From the NCBI GenBank assembly GCA_003576975.1, contig QEVD01000011.1:1-47247 (forward strand): a stretch of 47,247 bases of DNA, read 5' to 3'. The DNA is from Candidatus Zhuqueibacterota bacterium. Its GTDB lineage: Bacteria > Zhuqueibacterota > Zhuqueibacteria > Zhuqueibacterales > Zhuqueibacteraceae. A model generated the notes under the pieces. It had not been told where the DNA came from. It saw only the letters and a list, made by a program, of their open reading frames with translations, and did no database searches. The position numbers and the translations under genes are program-made. This document shows, in pieces, positions 25,216 to 34,498 of this stretch. Within the stretch, counting starts at the first letter, position 1. Each line of letters opens with the position of its first letter.

Positions 25216-27609
25216 ATGAACCTGAAAAAGCTTAAAAACATGTCTCCCGGCGAAGTCGGGTATCGCCTTAAAATGGCGGGCACAAAAAAGCTGGCGAAAG
25301 TCACGCATAAACGGCCGGAAGGCTTGCTGGCGCCGGGGCGCTTCTTGCCGACATTCGAGCTGCCTTCGGATCATCAGGGGCCATTTGCAGACGCCGTTGC
25401 TAACGGGCGGTGGCGCGCTGCCGAAGAATATTTGCTCGAACACATGCGCGCGCGGGTGAAGGGCAGCGGGTATCATCGCGCGCAACCCAGATTTTTTTTC
25501 TCCGGCAATGATCGCCCGGAGATCACGGCGTTGATTAAACAGCATCTGCCGGGCGTGTTGTCTCAAACATTGTCGGAAGCTGAAAAGCTGCTCAATCACA
25601 AATTCTCGTTTTTTGGTGTGAGCAACGATTTCCCCGGTGAAATCGATTGGCACCGCGATCCTCTTTCGCTCGAATCGTGGCCGAGAAAATTTTATACCGA
25701 GCTTAAGTTTTACGGCCAGGCCGACGGCGACCGGCGATTGCCGGGCGATGTCAAGCATGTTTGGGAATTGAATCGCCATCAACATTTTGCCGTTCTCGGT
25801 AAGGCCTACTGGCTCACCAACGATGACAATTATTCCAATGAGTTCTTTGCGCAATGCACGAGCTGGATCGCACAAAACCCTTTTCTCTACGGGGTAAATT
25901 GGACCAGCGCGTTGGAAGTGGGCTTGCGCGCGCTGTCATGGATTTGGGGATATTTTTTTTGTCTGGATGCAAACGTCCTGGAGGCGCGGCTGCATGCGCA
26001 ATTCCTGCGGGTGCTGCAATTGCACGGACAGTATGTTAATCGTCACTTCTCGTTTTTTACCAGCCCTTATAATCATCTTATTGGGGAAGCGGTCGCGCTT
26101 TTTTTCCTAGGCACGCTCTTTCCCGAGTTTAGAGAAGCATCGCATTGGCGCGAAAAAGGCTGGACCCTGCTCGTCACGGAAGCAACCAAACAGTTTCACC
26201 ACGACGGCATGTCGGTCGAACAGGCGATTTCATATCATCATTTCACGCTGGGCCTTTATTTGTTGGCGGCTATTTTGGCGCAACGCAACGGCGTGGCGTT
26301 GCCCCACGAGATGCGGGAACGATTGGAAAGAGCCGCAGAATTTTCGCAATGGAGCGTGCAGCCCGACGGCCGCCATCCCATGATCGGAGATAACGACGAC
26401 GCTACGGCGTTTTATTTCGGCAAGCGTGCCGCCTGGGATTTTCGCCAGATATTGGCGTTGAGCGCCTTATTGTTTCACCGCGGAGATTTGAAGGCGGCCG
26501 CGGGAGAATATGACGAAGCATGCTTGTGGTTGTTGGGGCCTGAGAGCCATCAACGTTTTCAAACATTGGAAGGCGCCGGCGCTGCGCCGCGCAGCCGGTT
26601 GTTCGCGGAAAGCGGCTACGCAATTCTGCGCGGCGACGAGCGTCACGATCAGCAGTATTTGATCTTTGATTGCGGACCCCAAAGCCACGGCCTGCACTCT
26701 GATGAAATAGTTTCAACAGCGCACGGCCATGCGGATGCGCTTTCGTTCACGCTCTGTGCTCACGGCGCGCCATTGTTGATTGACTCCGGCATGTGGTGTT
26801 ATAACGGCGAGTTGAACTGGCAAAATCATTTTCGCAGCGGCATGGCGCACAACACGATAACCGTTGACGGCCGCAGCGCTTGCCGGATTGTAGGCCGCTT
26901 GGGGTATTCTCATGTTCCGGTCGTTGCGCAATCCGTCTATATCAGTCAAACGGATTATACGTTTGTTGAAGCAACCTACGTGGGCTTTGAATGTGCATTG
27001 CGCCATCGTCGCGGTATTTTTTACCGGCACGGAGATTACTGGCTCATCATTGACAGGCTGGCAGGTGACGGCGAACACGAAATTGACCGCTGGTTTCATT
27101 TTGCGCCGGAAGCTGAATTGCGCCGGCAATCGCAACAAATCATCATGCGAAGAGCCGATCACAAGAATCTTGTGCTGCAAGATCTCAACGCGCCACAAGT
27201 TGTTGCTGAAATTTTTCATGGCGGCGCGCAAGCCGATCAAGGCTGGATTGCGCCGGGATATGGGCGCACGTTGGCGGCTCCGGTTTTGCGCCTGCGCTCG
27301 CAGCAGCGCATGCCAGCGCAATTTGTCACCGTACTCATGCCATGCGGCAGTGAAGCGCCGGCGCTTGACTGGGAATACTCGGGAACTCAGGAGGGCGCGA
27401 ATGCAGGGCCGTTCGAGTTGCGCTTGAGCGCTCACGGCTGGACTGACCGCATCGTTTTTAACTTTGATGAAGCGCCTGCTCGCGCGAATACCGGCGCGAT
27501 AATCATCTATCATCGTCATGAACCCGAGGCGCGAGGCAATGAGAGCATGGCTTCCTCACACATGAAGCGTATGGTGGATTGGGATGTCTTCGAAAATTTG
27601 AAGAGTTGA
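25216..27609 (+). CDS. Heparinase II/III-type polysaccharide lyase
   Basis: 797 residues starting at the ATG at 25216; an ATG at 25147 would overlap the previous gene by 50 bases without a ribosome site. The N-terminal half is a helical toroid of the alginate lyase/heparinase II/III type (MSPGEVGYRLKMAG, with HFSFFTSPYNHLIGE and AISYHHFTLGL). The C-terminal half is beta-rich and carries AHGHADALSF (502-511, His503/His505/Asp507) and LLIDSGMWCY. These match the conserved motif of the heparinase II/III C-terminal domain. It is expected to cleave uronic-acid-containing polymers, fitting the nearby GDP-mannose dehydrogenase. No signal peptide is visible at this start. Confidence 0.85.
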   Translation: MNLKKLKNMSPGEVGYRLKMAGTKKLAKVTHKRPEGLLAPGRFLPTFELPSDHQGPFADAVANGRWRAAEEYLLEHMRARVKGSGYHRAQPRFFFSGNDRPEITALIKQHLPGVLSQTLSEAEKLLNHKFSFFGVSNDFPGEIDWHRDPLSLESWPRKFYTELKFYGQADGDRRLPGDVKHVWELNRHQHFAVLGKAYWLTNDDNYSNEFFAQCTSWIAQNPFLYGVNWTSALEVGLRALSWIWGYFFCLDANVLEARLHAQFLRVLQLHGQYVNRHFSFFTSPYNHLIGEAVALFFLGTLFPEFREASHWREKGWTLLVTEATKQFHHDGMSVEQAISYHHFTLGLYLLAAILAQRNGVALPHEMRERLERAAEFSQWSVQPDGRHPMIGDNDDATAFYFGKRAAWDFRQILALSALLFHRGDLKAAAGEYDEACLWLLGPESHQRFQTLEGAGAAPRSRLFAESGYAILRGDERHDQQYLIFDCGPQSHGLHSDEIVSTAHGHADALSFTLCAHGAPLLIDSGMWCYNGELNWQNHFRSGMAHNTITVDGRSACRIVGRLGYSHVPVVAQSVYISQTDYTFVEATYVGFECALRHRRGIFYRHGDYWLIIDRLAGDGEHEIDRWFHFAPEAELRRQSQQIIMRRADHKNLVLQDLNAPQVVAEIFHGGAQADQGWIAPGYGRTLAAPVLRLRSQQRMPAQFVTVLMPCGSEAPALDWEYSGTQEGANAGPFELRLSAHGWTDRIVFNFDEAPARANTGAIIIYHRHEPEARGNESMASSHMKRMVDWDVFENLKS

Positions 27610-27619
27610 AACGAGAGCC

Positions 27620-28714
27620 ATGCCTTATCGTATTCTGCAAATCGGCCCTTATCCGCCGCCGGGCACGGGCTGGTCGGTTCGCATAAAGATGTTGAAGCGT
27701 TACATCGAACGCGCCGGCCATGTCTGCACCGTCATGAACACAAACAAAAACCGCCGGGTGAATGCCACGGAATTCGTGCCGATTCACCACGGGCTTGACT
27801 ATGCGGTGAAGGTGTTCAAGTTTTGCATGCAGGGCTATCTCGTTCACATGCACATCAACGGCAAGTCGACCAAAAGCCCGATTTTAGCCTTAATCGCGGA
27901 ATCTATTAGCTTGCTTTTTTTTCGCCCAGCGGTTTTGACCTTTCATGCCGGCGTCGTGCAGGATTATTTCCCCAAGCAAAATAAATTTTGGCTCGATAAT
28001 ATTTTCCGTCTGATTTTTTTGATGGCCGGTAAGATCATTTGCAACAATGAAGACGTCAAGGCGCGCATTGTCGAATACGGCGTTCGTCCGGAAAAAATTG
28101 TCCCGATTCCCGCATTCTGCATGGAATACATTGAAGACAAGGCCGCACTGCCGGCAGCATTAACCGAGTTTATTCGCAGACATGAGCCGGTCGTGTGCAG
28201 CTATATTTATCTGCGCCACGATTTCAATATCGAGTTTTTATTGCAAGCGCTGGCGCAGGTGACGAAAAGCCTGCCGCATGTGGGCATTATTCTGGTCGGC
28301 GCTGATCGCGAGCATGAAGCATTGCAAGAACGTTTGCAGCGGTTTGGCTTGCAGACGCACGTTTTTGTTGCCGGTGATCTTGATCACGGTGATTTTTTAG
28401 CCGTGCTCGACGCCAGTCACGTCTACATTCGCACACCGGTGGTGGACGGGGTTTCTTCGAGTGTGCTGGAGGCTTTGATGCTGGGCGTGACGGTCGTTGC
28501 AAGCGAGAATGGTTCCCGCCCCCCGGGTGTTTTGACTTATGTTGACGGCGATATTCTCTCTTTTTCTCAAACCTTGATGGCCGCAATTCACAACAAAAAG
28601 CGTGCTCGCCCGGCAGCCGCTAGCGCGGAAACGCGCATGCACCTGGCGCAGCAGCTCGGCGTGCGCGATACGCTGCGCGAAGAGCTGGCGCTGCTGTTTG
28701 CTGAAGCGGCGTAA
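27620..28714 (+). CDS. GT4-type glycosyltransferase
   Basis: 364 residues of GT-B fold. The N-terminus is RILQIGPYPPPGTGWSVRIKM. Further blocks are VLTFHAGVVQDYFPKQ, IICNNEDVKARIVEYGV and the C-domain VVDGVSSSVLEALMLGVTVVASENGSRPPG, whose conserved Glu in VLEALMLG lies in the nucleotide-sugar site. It starts 10 bases after the lyase gene, so it is in the same operon. The sugar specificity is unknown. Confidence 0.85.
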   Translation: MPYRILQIGPYPPPGTGWSVRIKMLKRYIERAGHVCTVMNTNKNRRVNATEFVPIHHGLDYAVKVFKFCMQGYLVHMHINGKSTKSPILALIAESISLLFFRPAVLTFHAGVVQDYFPKQNKFWLDNIFRLIFLMAGKIICNNEDVKARIVEYGVRPEKIVPIPAFCMEYIEDKAALPAALTEFIRRHEPVVCSYIYLRHDFNIEFLLQALAQVTKSLPHVGIILVGADREHEALQERLQRFGLQTHVFVAGDLDHGDFLAVLDASHVYIRTPVVDGVSSSVLEALMLGVTVVASENGSRPPGVLTYVDGDILSFSQTLMAAIHNKKRARPAAASAETRMHLAQQLGVRDTLREELALLFAEAA

Positions 28715-28973
28715 GAGGGTTTGGGGTTGAAATGCCTTCGCGATACCCGAGATTTGCGCTCACCTGCCGCCGTGTAGAAGCAAAAATTCCAACCTTGCGA
28801 AATCACCACACCGGCTTCCGCAAAGACTTTGAAAGCGGGTACCTTTGCCTACACTATAAAGATAGAATAAAAATTCAGTTAAAGATTTTTAATGCCGTCA
28901 GGCAAACCTAACAAAGCGCATCAAATTCTCGACGCATTTTTTCCGCCAGGATTTCTCAATAGCATTCAGGAAA

Positions 28974-29100
28974 ATGGCAAGCACTCACAAAGACAAGCCG
29001 GCATATCCGCTCATCGAAAAGCTCATCGTTATCGGCCTGATCCTCCTTTTCTTAAACAGCGGTTATTTGGTGGCATTTACGGAAACCTCGATTCTTCTTC
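28974..29100 (+). pseudogene. Displaced N-terminal segment of the multiheme cytochrome gene (frameshift)
   Basis: An ATG at 28974 with AGGA a few bases upstream opens a frame encoding a lysine-rich start and a clear membrane helix (EKLIVIGLILLFLNSGYLVAFTE). From about 29090 on, this frame degenerates to unlikely sequence, while the +1 frame (open from 29056) continues as a good membrane segment, FFFGYSGYWLLMFGMG, into the cytochrome ORF. The two halves together would give a normal multi-helix N-terminus. The switch lies near 29091-29100, in the CTTCTTC run. It could be a real frameshift or an assembly error. Confidence 0.6.
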
Positions 29101-29118
29101 GGCTACTCGGGTTATTGG

Positions 29119-31683
29119 TTGTTGATGTTTGGCATGGGGCTGGGTTTTTATTTGATGATCGTGGGCGCCGGCAAATCACATCACACCGCGCTGGTGATGC
29201 ATGTCGTTGTCTGCCTGCTTGCGATTGTTCTACTCATCAAAGCCATTCGCAATATCGGCCATCAGATTAGTGTTGCCAACCCCATCAATTCCGCCGGGCG
29301 AGTCTTAATGGTTGTTGCCGTTGTTGCGATTTGTGTTCCGGTGTTGGCGCATATCTACAAAACAATTGTTCCCAGTGATGAGATTATTGTCGAGAACACA
29401 GTCCCGGCGACGTACAGCATGGCGGAGAGCGCGATGGGCGGCGCACAAGGGCCCTTTTTCCCCTCGGCAGCAGCCACGGTTGACGAAAAATTCATCAAGG
29501 CCTCGGCGTTGGGTAATTCCGAATCGTGCGGCGCGCAAGGTTGCCATCCGGACATTTATCGTCAGTGGCAAAGCTCGGCGCATAATTTCCCCGCATTTGA
29601 AAGCTTGTGGTATAAACCAGCGATTACGGAACTCGAAGCCAGCCAGGGCAAGGCTGCTTCGAATTGGTGCGCCGGATGCCATACGCCGGCTTTGTTGTTA
29701 AGCGGCGCTACTGCCCAAACGCCGGAGGAGCAGTCGCAACTCTCAGCCGCACATGGCAGCATCGGATGCGTCTCATGTCATGCGATTGCACGCATGAAAG
29801 GCACGACCGGCCAGGCAAATTACGTCATGGAAACGCCGGGTTTGTCGGAGCTCGCCAATAGTGAGAATGCCGCCTTGAGAAAAATTTATGCCTGGTTTGT
29901 GCATCTGAATCCCCGGCCGCATCGCCAAACATATTTCAAACCATTCCTTGCAGATGAAACCGGCAAGTTCTGCTCTTCTTGCCACAAGGCTTCCGTTGAT
30001 TATCCCGTGAATCAAGGCCATTGGCTGCAAGTGCTCAACGACTACGATAGCTGGCAGAGTAGCAGCTTCTCGCGGGAAACCGTACCCGAGTTTTATCGCC
30101 CGGATAAAAAGCAAGATTGCAGCATGTGCCACATGCCGCTGGTTGCCTCACGCGATGCGGGATCAGATAGCGGCCTGGTGCGCGCGCATTTTTTTCTCGG
30201 CGCGAATACGCTGGCGCCGGTGTTGCGCCAGGAACAAGAACATCTTGAAAAGACGCAGGATTTTTTGCGCGACAATAAGATTTCACTGGATGTTTTTGCC
30301 GTGAGTCTCGGCTGGCCCGATACCAGCCGCCAAACATTCCTTTCATCAAACGCGGATTCCGTTTCAATAATCGAAAAGCGCGTTGCGCTTTCTGCAACGA
30401 CGATCAATCACGAAGATATAGATCAAATCAGCCCCGAGGCCAGACCGCTTGCGCTGGAGACGACTTTCATCGCGCCACTTGATCGCCAGAATGTTCGCGT
30501 GCATCCCGGTGAATCCGTGCGGGTTGATGTCGTGGTGCGTTCACGCGCTGTCGGACACAGCTTCCCGGCCGGGGTCTCGGATATGGCCGAAGCCTGGCTG
30601 GAATTCAAAGCGATCAATGATCTTGGCCAGGTCATTTTTTGGAGCGGCGGATCAACGGTCGATTTGCAGCGGGTCGATCCTTATGCACACCGATATGGCG
30701 CCGTTATGGTGGACAGCACAGGCCAGCGTGTCTATCATTATGAAAGTTGGAAGGCGCACGGCGTGGCCGCCCTCAATCTTCTGCCGCCCAATGGCGTGGA
30801 CGTGGTTCGATACCGTTTTAAGATTCCGCCCAATCCCGGCAATAACATCCAGCTCATCGCCAAATTGCATTACCGCAAATTTTCGTCTGCGCTCACTTCT
30901 GTCAATGGCCAGCGAACCGGCGTTGCCATTCCCGTCATCGAAATGGCGCATGCCGAAGCGCATCTGGGCGTGGAATACAATCTCATGCACCGCCATTTTT
31001 ATATGGAAAGTTACATGCCCGAAGACATGTCCCGCTGGAATGACTATGGCATCGGGCTATGGCGGCAACACGATCTGCTGGGCGCCGAACGCGCCCTTCT
31101 GCGCGCCAGCCAGCATGCACCGCTGGAGCATAATCCCTGGATCAACCTCGGCATGGTTTGGTTGAAAAGCGGGCGCCTGGAGCAAGCGAAAACGACGTTG
31201 TTGCATGCGCTGTCGCTTGCGCGGAATTCTTCGCGCGCGCACTTTTTTCTCGGCCTGGCTTATAAGAGTGAAGGCAATTATTCCGCGGCGCTGGACGAAA
31301 TGAAAAATGCGCTTGATGGGCACCAAAATGACCGCGAATTGCGCATCGAGATTGGCCGCCTTTATTATTTGATGCAGGATTATACGCGCGCCATTCGCGC
31401 CTTCAAAAAGGCGTTGCTCGTCGATCCGGAGGATCCGACCGTGTATTTTTATTTGCGGGAAACGTATCGCGCCGATGGCGACGGCGAAAACGCCCAAAAA
31501 ATGGATCAACTTTATCTGAAGTTCCGCCAGGATGAAAATATGGAGCAACTGCTGCAACAGACGTTGACGCACCAGCCCTGGATCGAAGCGCGCCCGCGTG
31601 AGTATCATGAACATGCCATCTCTACGCCGCGCTTCTGGAACTCCATCAAAACAAACGCAACGAATGGGCATACCGAAAAATAA
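29119..31683 (+). CDS. Multiheme cytochrome c with membrane anchor and C-terminal TPR domain
   Basis: 854 residues from a TTG at 29119, the first start in this frame; the likely true N-terminus is the separate segment at 28974. Two membrane helices (about 5-40 and 60-85) precede a heme region with four CXXCH sites (184-188, 217-221, 285-289, 334-338) and one unusual CX4CH (137-143, CGAQGCH followed by PDIYRQW, the sequence usually found at the first heme of cytochrome c554-like proteins). A beta-rich domain with HSFPAG follows. Residues about 650-810 hold three to four TPR repeats. Hemes would be attached outside the inner membrane. It overlaps the downstream GT4 start by 20 bases. Its role next to EPS genes is not known. 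Confidence 0.75.
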   Translation: MLMFGMGLGFYLMIVGAGKSHHTALVMHVVVCLLAIVLLIKAIRNIGHQISVANPINSAGRVLMVVAVVAICVPVLAHIYKTIVPSDEIIVENTVPATYSMAESAMGGAQGPFFPSAAATVDEKFIKASALGNSESCGAQGCHPDIYRQWQSSAHNFPAFESLWYKPAITELEASQGKAASNWCAGCHTPALLLSGATAQTPEEQSQLSAAHGSIGCVSCHAIARMKGTTGQANYVMETPGLSELANSENAALRKIYAWFVHLNPRPHRQTYFKPFLADETGKFCSSCHKASVDYPVNQGHWLQVLNDYDSWQSSSFSRETVPEFYRPDKKQDCSMCHMPLVASRDAGSDSGLVRAHFFLGANTLAPVLRQEQEHLEKTQDFLRDNKISLDVFAVSLGWPDTSRQTFLSSNADSVSIIEKRVALSATTINHEDIDQISPEARPLALETTFIAPLDRQNVRVHPGESVRVDVVVRSRAVGHSFPAGVSDMAEAWLEFKAINDLGQVIFWSGGSTVDLQRVDPYAHRYGAVMVDSTGQRVYHYESWKAHGVAALNLLPPNGVDVVRYRFKIPPNPGNNIQLIAKLHYRKFSSALTSVNGQRTGVAIPVIEMAHAEAHLGVEYNLMHRHFYMESYMPEDMSRWNDYGIGLWRQHDLLGAERALLRASQHAPLEHNPWINLGMVWLKSGRLEQAKTTLLHALSLARNSSRAHFFLGLAYKSEGNYSAALDEMKNALDGHQNDRELRIEIGRLYYLMQDYTRAIRAFKKALLVDPEDPTVYFYLRETYRADGDGENAQKMDQLYLKFRQDENMEQLLQQTLTHQPWIEARPREYHEHAISTPRFWNSIKTNATNGHTEK

Positions 31684-32662
31684 AAAACTTGTTTTTGTTT
31701 CCTGGGCGGCCAATTGCAGCCGCAGCGACAATCTGGCGCGTTTGCTCGGCGGCGATTCTAAGATGGTTTATGCGGAAAACCTGGGCAGCAATTACGTGAC
31801 GGTTTGGTTGAAGTATCTGCTGCAAATGTGGATGACCTGGAAGCTGTTATGGCGTGAACGCCCGCAAGTGGTCATGGTCATGGTGCCGCCGGTGTTCATC
31901 TGCATTCCGGTTTATTTCTATTGCCTTTTTTTTCGCGCCGGATATGTCACCGATACGCACACCGCTGCGTTCACTATGTCGCGCTGGAAGCCCCTGCTCT
32001 TCCTCAATGCCTGGTTCTACCGCCGTGCGCTCATCAACATCGTCACCAACGAGCATCTCGCCCGGCAAGTCGAAGTTTGGAAGGCGCCTGTTATTGTTAT
32101 CGGTGATTTGCCGGTGCAATTCAAACAGATCGGAAGCTTCCCCAGTAACGGGCATTTCACGATTGCGGTAGTTTGCAGCTACAATCCCGATGAACCGCTC
32201 GATAATATTTGGCAGGCCGCGCGCGAGCTGCGCGATATCGAGTTTTACGCCACCGGCAAGCTGAAAGTCGTGCCGCCGCAATATGTTCACAGTAAACCCG
32301 ACAATCTATTTTTCACCGGCTTTCTGCCGGATGAAAAATATGCGGGTCTCATCAAAACCAGTCACGCCGTGATGGTGTTGACCACACGCGATCATACCAT
32401 GCAACGCGGAGCATATGAGGCCCTGGCGCTCGGCACGCCGATCATCACCTCGGATTGGCCGATCTTGCGCGAGACCTTTGGGCAGGCCGCGGTCTACGTT
32501 GACAATTCACCGCAAGATATCGTGGCCTGCATACGAAAGCTGCAAGCCCGCTGGCCGGAAAGCAAAGCGGCTGTACAACGGCAACGGCAGCAGCGTCTGG
32601 AAATTTGGCGTGAAAAAGAACAAGCCCTGCGCACGGCTCTTGCCGCCAAGCTTTCTGCCTGA
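31664..32662 (+). CDS. GT4/GT1-type glycosyltransferase
   Basis: 332 residues from the ATG at 31664, overlapping the cytochrome gene by 20 bases; an upstream start at 31598 adds 22 residues but has no support. GT-B features: KKLVFVSWAANCSRSDNLARLLGG, a hydrophobic membrane-associated segment (VVMVMVPPVFICIPVYFYCLFF), VTDTHTAAF, then TGFLPDEKYAGLIKTSHAVMVLTTRDHTMQRGAYEALALGTPIITSD, with the conserved Glu in AYEALALG. Cytoplasmic face of the inner membrane. The donor sugar is unknown. Confidence 0.82.
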   Translation: MGIPKNKKLVFVSWAANCSRSDNLARLLGGDSKMVYAENLGSNYVTVWLKYLLQMWMTWKLLWRERPQVVMVMVPPVFICIPVYFYCLFFRAGYVTDTHTAAFTMSRWKPLLFLNAWFYRRALINIVTNEHLARQVEVWKAPVIVIGDLPVQFKQIGSFPSNGHFTIAVVCSYNPDEPLDNIWQAARELRDIEFYATGKLKVVPPQYVHSKPDNLFFTGFLPDEKYAGLIKTSHAVMVLTTRDHTMQRGAYEALALGTPIITSDWPILRETFGQAAVYVDNSPQDIVACIRKLQARWPESKAAVQRQRQQRLEIWREKEQALRTALAAKLSA

Positions 32663-32676
32663 GCCCTCAGATTGCC

Positions 32677-34443
32677 ATGAGCCACTCAAAACCCGTCTTG
32701 TCCCGTTTCAAGCAATATTATAACAGCCTGCCGGAACAATTGGGAGCAGGATTGCTCAAAGACGGGATTTATGAACTGCCCGGAGCTTGGAAATTTTTCA
32801 CACGTTTGACGCCGGGAGAGCCGGTTTTATTGTTTTGTCCGGGATTGACTTCCGTGGCGTGCGCTTTTGCACGGCATGCTTCACGCGTAGATGTGATCGG
32901 TTTGCAAGCCTCCGAGACCGCCTTGCTCAGGGAACTGGCGGAATTCAAGACGCTCGGTAATATTCGAATCTTACAGCATGCGGCTGATATATCGGAGACT
33001 TATGCAACCATCATCGTGCTACCCAGAAACAGCGCACCGGATATAAAACTGTTGCGCAGCGTGGTCGAAACGTTGACGCAGACTCAAACACGTGAAGCGG
33101 ATTGGTGGATTCTAGCGCAAGAGTCTTCCGGTCAAGCCCTGGCCCGGATTGGCCAATCTCTAAAGCGTAAATTTCTGCGCCGCACAAGCAGACAAAGATC
33201 TGCTGCGAACGCGCGGCTGTTCCTGTCAAACGATGATTTGATGTCCCGGTCGCAGGTGTCGGCGCTTTTTGCCAAGCGCCTGCCGAACATGCGTATGCAA
33301 TTGCATCTGGCGCCGGCGTTTGTTCATCCCAAATTTATTGCACGGCCGCATCCGGAGCAAAAGAATGGGCACGCCGGCGGGCAAACGATTTTGAGTCATG
33401 CGCCGGACGGGCTTTCTTATTTGCAGCGCCTTCTCCATCACCTGAATAAATTTGGCGGCGCGCAGTGGCGACCGGAGCAGCGGCTTCATGTGCTTGCCGG
33501 CGGCAAAGTACAACTCGTGTTGTGCAACGAAGCAATGCCAACCCAGCCCAAGGCTTTATTGAAGCTACCGCTTGTGCCGCACGCGGAAATCCGTTTGCGT
33601 GAAAACGCCAAAACACTCACTCGCCTGCGTGAAGCGCAGGAATTGACGGAAGAACAACCAGGCCTTTTTCCGCAGTTGCTGGCGCAAGGCGCGTTCGAAA
33701 GTCAGAGCTATCATCTTGAAAGCTTTTTGGCGGGGCGATCTTTGGATCAATTGCCGGCAGCGACCAAGCGCACACCCGCGCAAATTCAAAAGATCTTGCA
33801 ATGCTGGCTCGCATTGCAAGCAAAGTTTGTCAGGCCGCTGCGAGTCAACGAAACGGTTTTTCAACAAGTTTTTGTAAAGCCGGCACAGGCGGTGCAGGAA
33901 TGGCTCGAACTCGGAGCTGATGATCGCGCCAGAATGCGCCGCATTTATGATGCCTGGCATAGGCAATTTGCCGATCGCGAACTGATATTGGGATTGGTAC
34001 ACGGTGATTTTTCAATCAAGAATATCATGGCCGATCCCGGCACGCTCGAAATCACCGGCTTTATCGATTGGGACTTGGCGGATTTTTGCTCGATTCCGTT
34101 GATGGATGTCCTGCATTTCTTTATTCGTTTAGATGCGCGTTCGTTTCACGACGCGCCGCCTGCGATTGCCTTGCGTTTGGTCCAAAGCGCGGCGGGCGTG
34201 CACCATAACCATTTTCAAAACGTGATGCAGCGCTACGATTACAGGCCGGAAGATTGGATGGGAATCGTCATGCTCTATTGGCAACATCGGTTGCGAGGCT
34301 ATCTCGGCTCGCCCAAAAATTACAACCCGCGCTTCGTGCGTCGCCAGTTTTTCGATGTGCTCGCTCTGTTTGAGCGCGAAGTTTTTACGGTAAAAACGTT
34401 TGCCGGTGCAGGGAGGCACGCGAGTGAAAAGACCGTTGTCTAA
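32677..34443 (+). CDS. Fusion: degenerate methyltransferase-like domain + APH-fold kinase
   Basis: 588 residues. Residues about 45-160 have a Rossmann-like pattern (PVLLFCPGLTSVACAFARHASRVDVIGLQAS, with HAADISETYATIIVLP) resembling class I methyltransferases, but the GxGxG loop is replaced by CPGLTS, so activity is doubtful. The C-terminal part from about 240 carries a phosphotransferase fold. The catalytic loop is VHGDFSIKN (H442, D444, N449), and the DFG-equivalent is GFIDWDLADF (D464, D466). All key residues of the kinase are present. It starts 14 bases after the previous GT gene. The substrate is unknown; a sugar or lipid intermediate of the EPS pathway is likely from context. Confidence 0.7.
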   Translation: MSHSKPVLSRFKQYYNSLPEQLGAGLLKDGIYELPGAWKFFTRLTPGEPVLLFCPGLTSVACAFARHASRVDVIGLQASETALLRELAEFKTLGNIRILQHAADISETYATIIVLPRNSAPDIKLLRSVVETLTQTQTREADWWILAQESSGQALARIGQSLKRKFLRRTSRQRSAANARLFLSNDDLMSRSQVSALFAKRLPNMRMQLHLAPAFVHPKFIARPHPEQKNGHAGGQTILSHAPDGLSYLQRLLHHLNKFGGAQWRPEQRLHVLAGGKVQLVLCNEAMPTQPKALLKLPLVPHAEIRLRENAKTLTRLREAQELTEEQPGLFPQLLAQGAFESQSYHLESFLAGRSLDQLPAATKRTPAQIQKILQCWLALQAKFVRPLRVNETVFQQVFVKPAQAVQEWLELGADDRARMRRIYDAWHRQFADRELILGLVHGDFSIKNIMADPGTLEITGFIDWDLADFCSIPLMDVLHFFIRLDARSFHDAPPAIALRLVQSAAGVHHNHFQNVMQRYDYRPEDWMGIVMLYWQHRLRGYLGSPKNYNPRFVRRQFFDVLALFEREVFTVKTFAGAGRHASEKTVV

Positions 34444-34489
34444 TCGTGCTGTTGCAGGCTATCGTCCCCGGTCCACGCGCCACAAAACT

Positions 34490-34493
34490 GGAG
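34490..34493 (+). promoter_or_regulatory. Ribosome binding site deciding the start at 34499
   Basis: GGAG lies 5 bases before a GTG at 34499, the best start context in this frame. Upstream in-frame start codons at 34400 and 34424 lie inside the previous gene and have no such site. Confidence 0.55.
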
Positions 34494-34498
34494 ATTCT

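Noticed and set aside
28892-29125. 77-residue ORF just before the cytochrome gene
   Set aside because: No domain or ribosome site, and it overlaps the better N-terminal segment starting at 28974.
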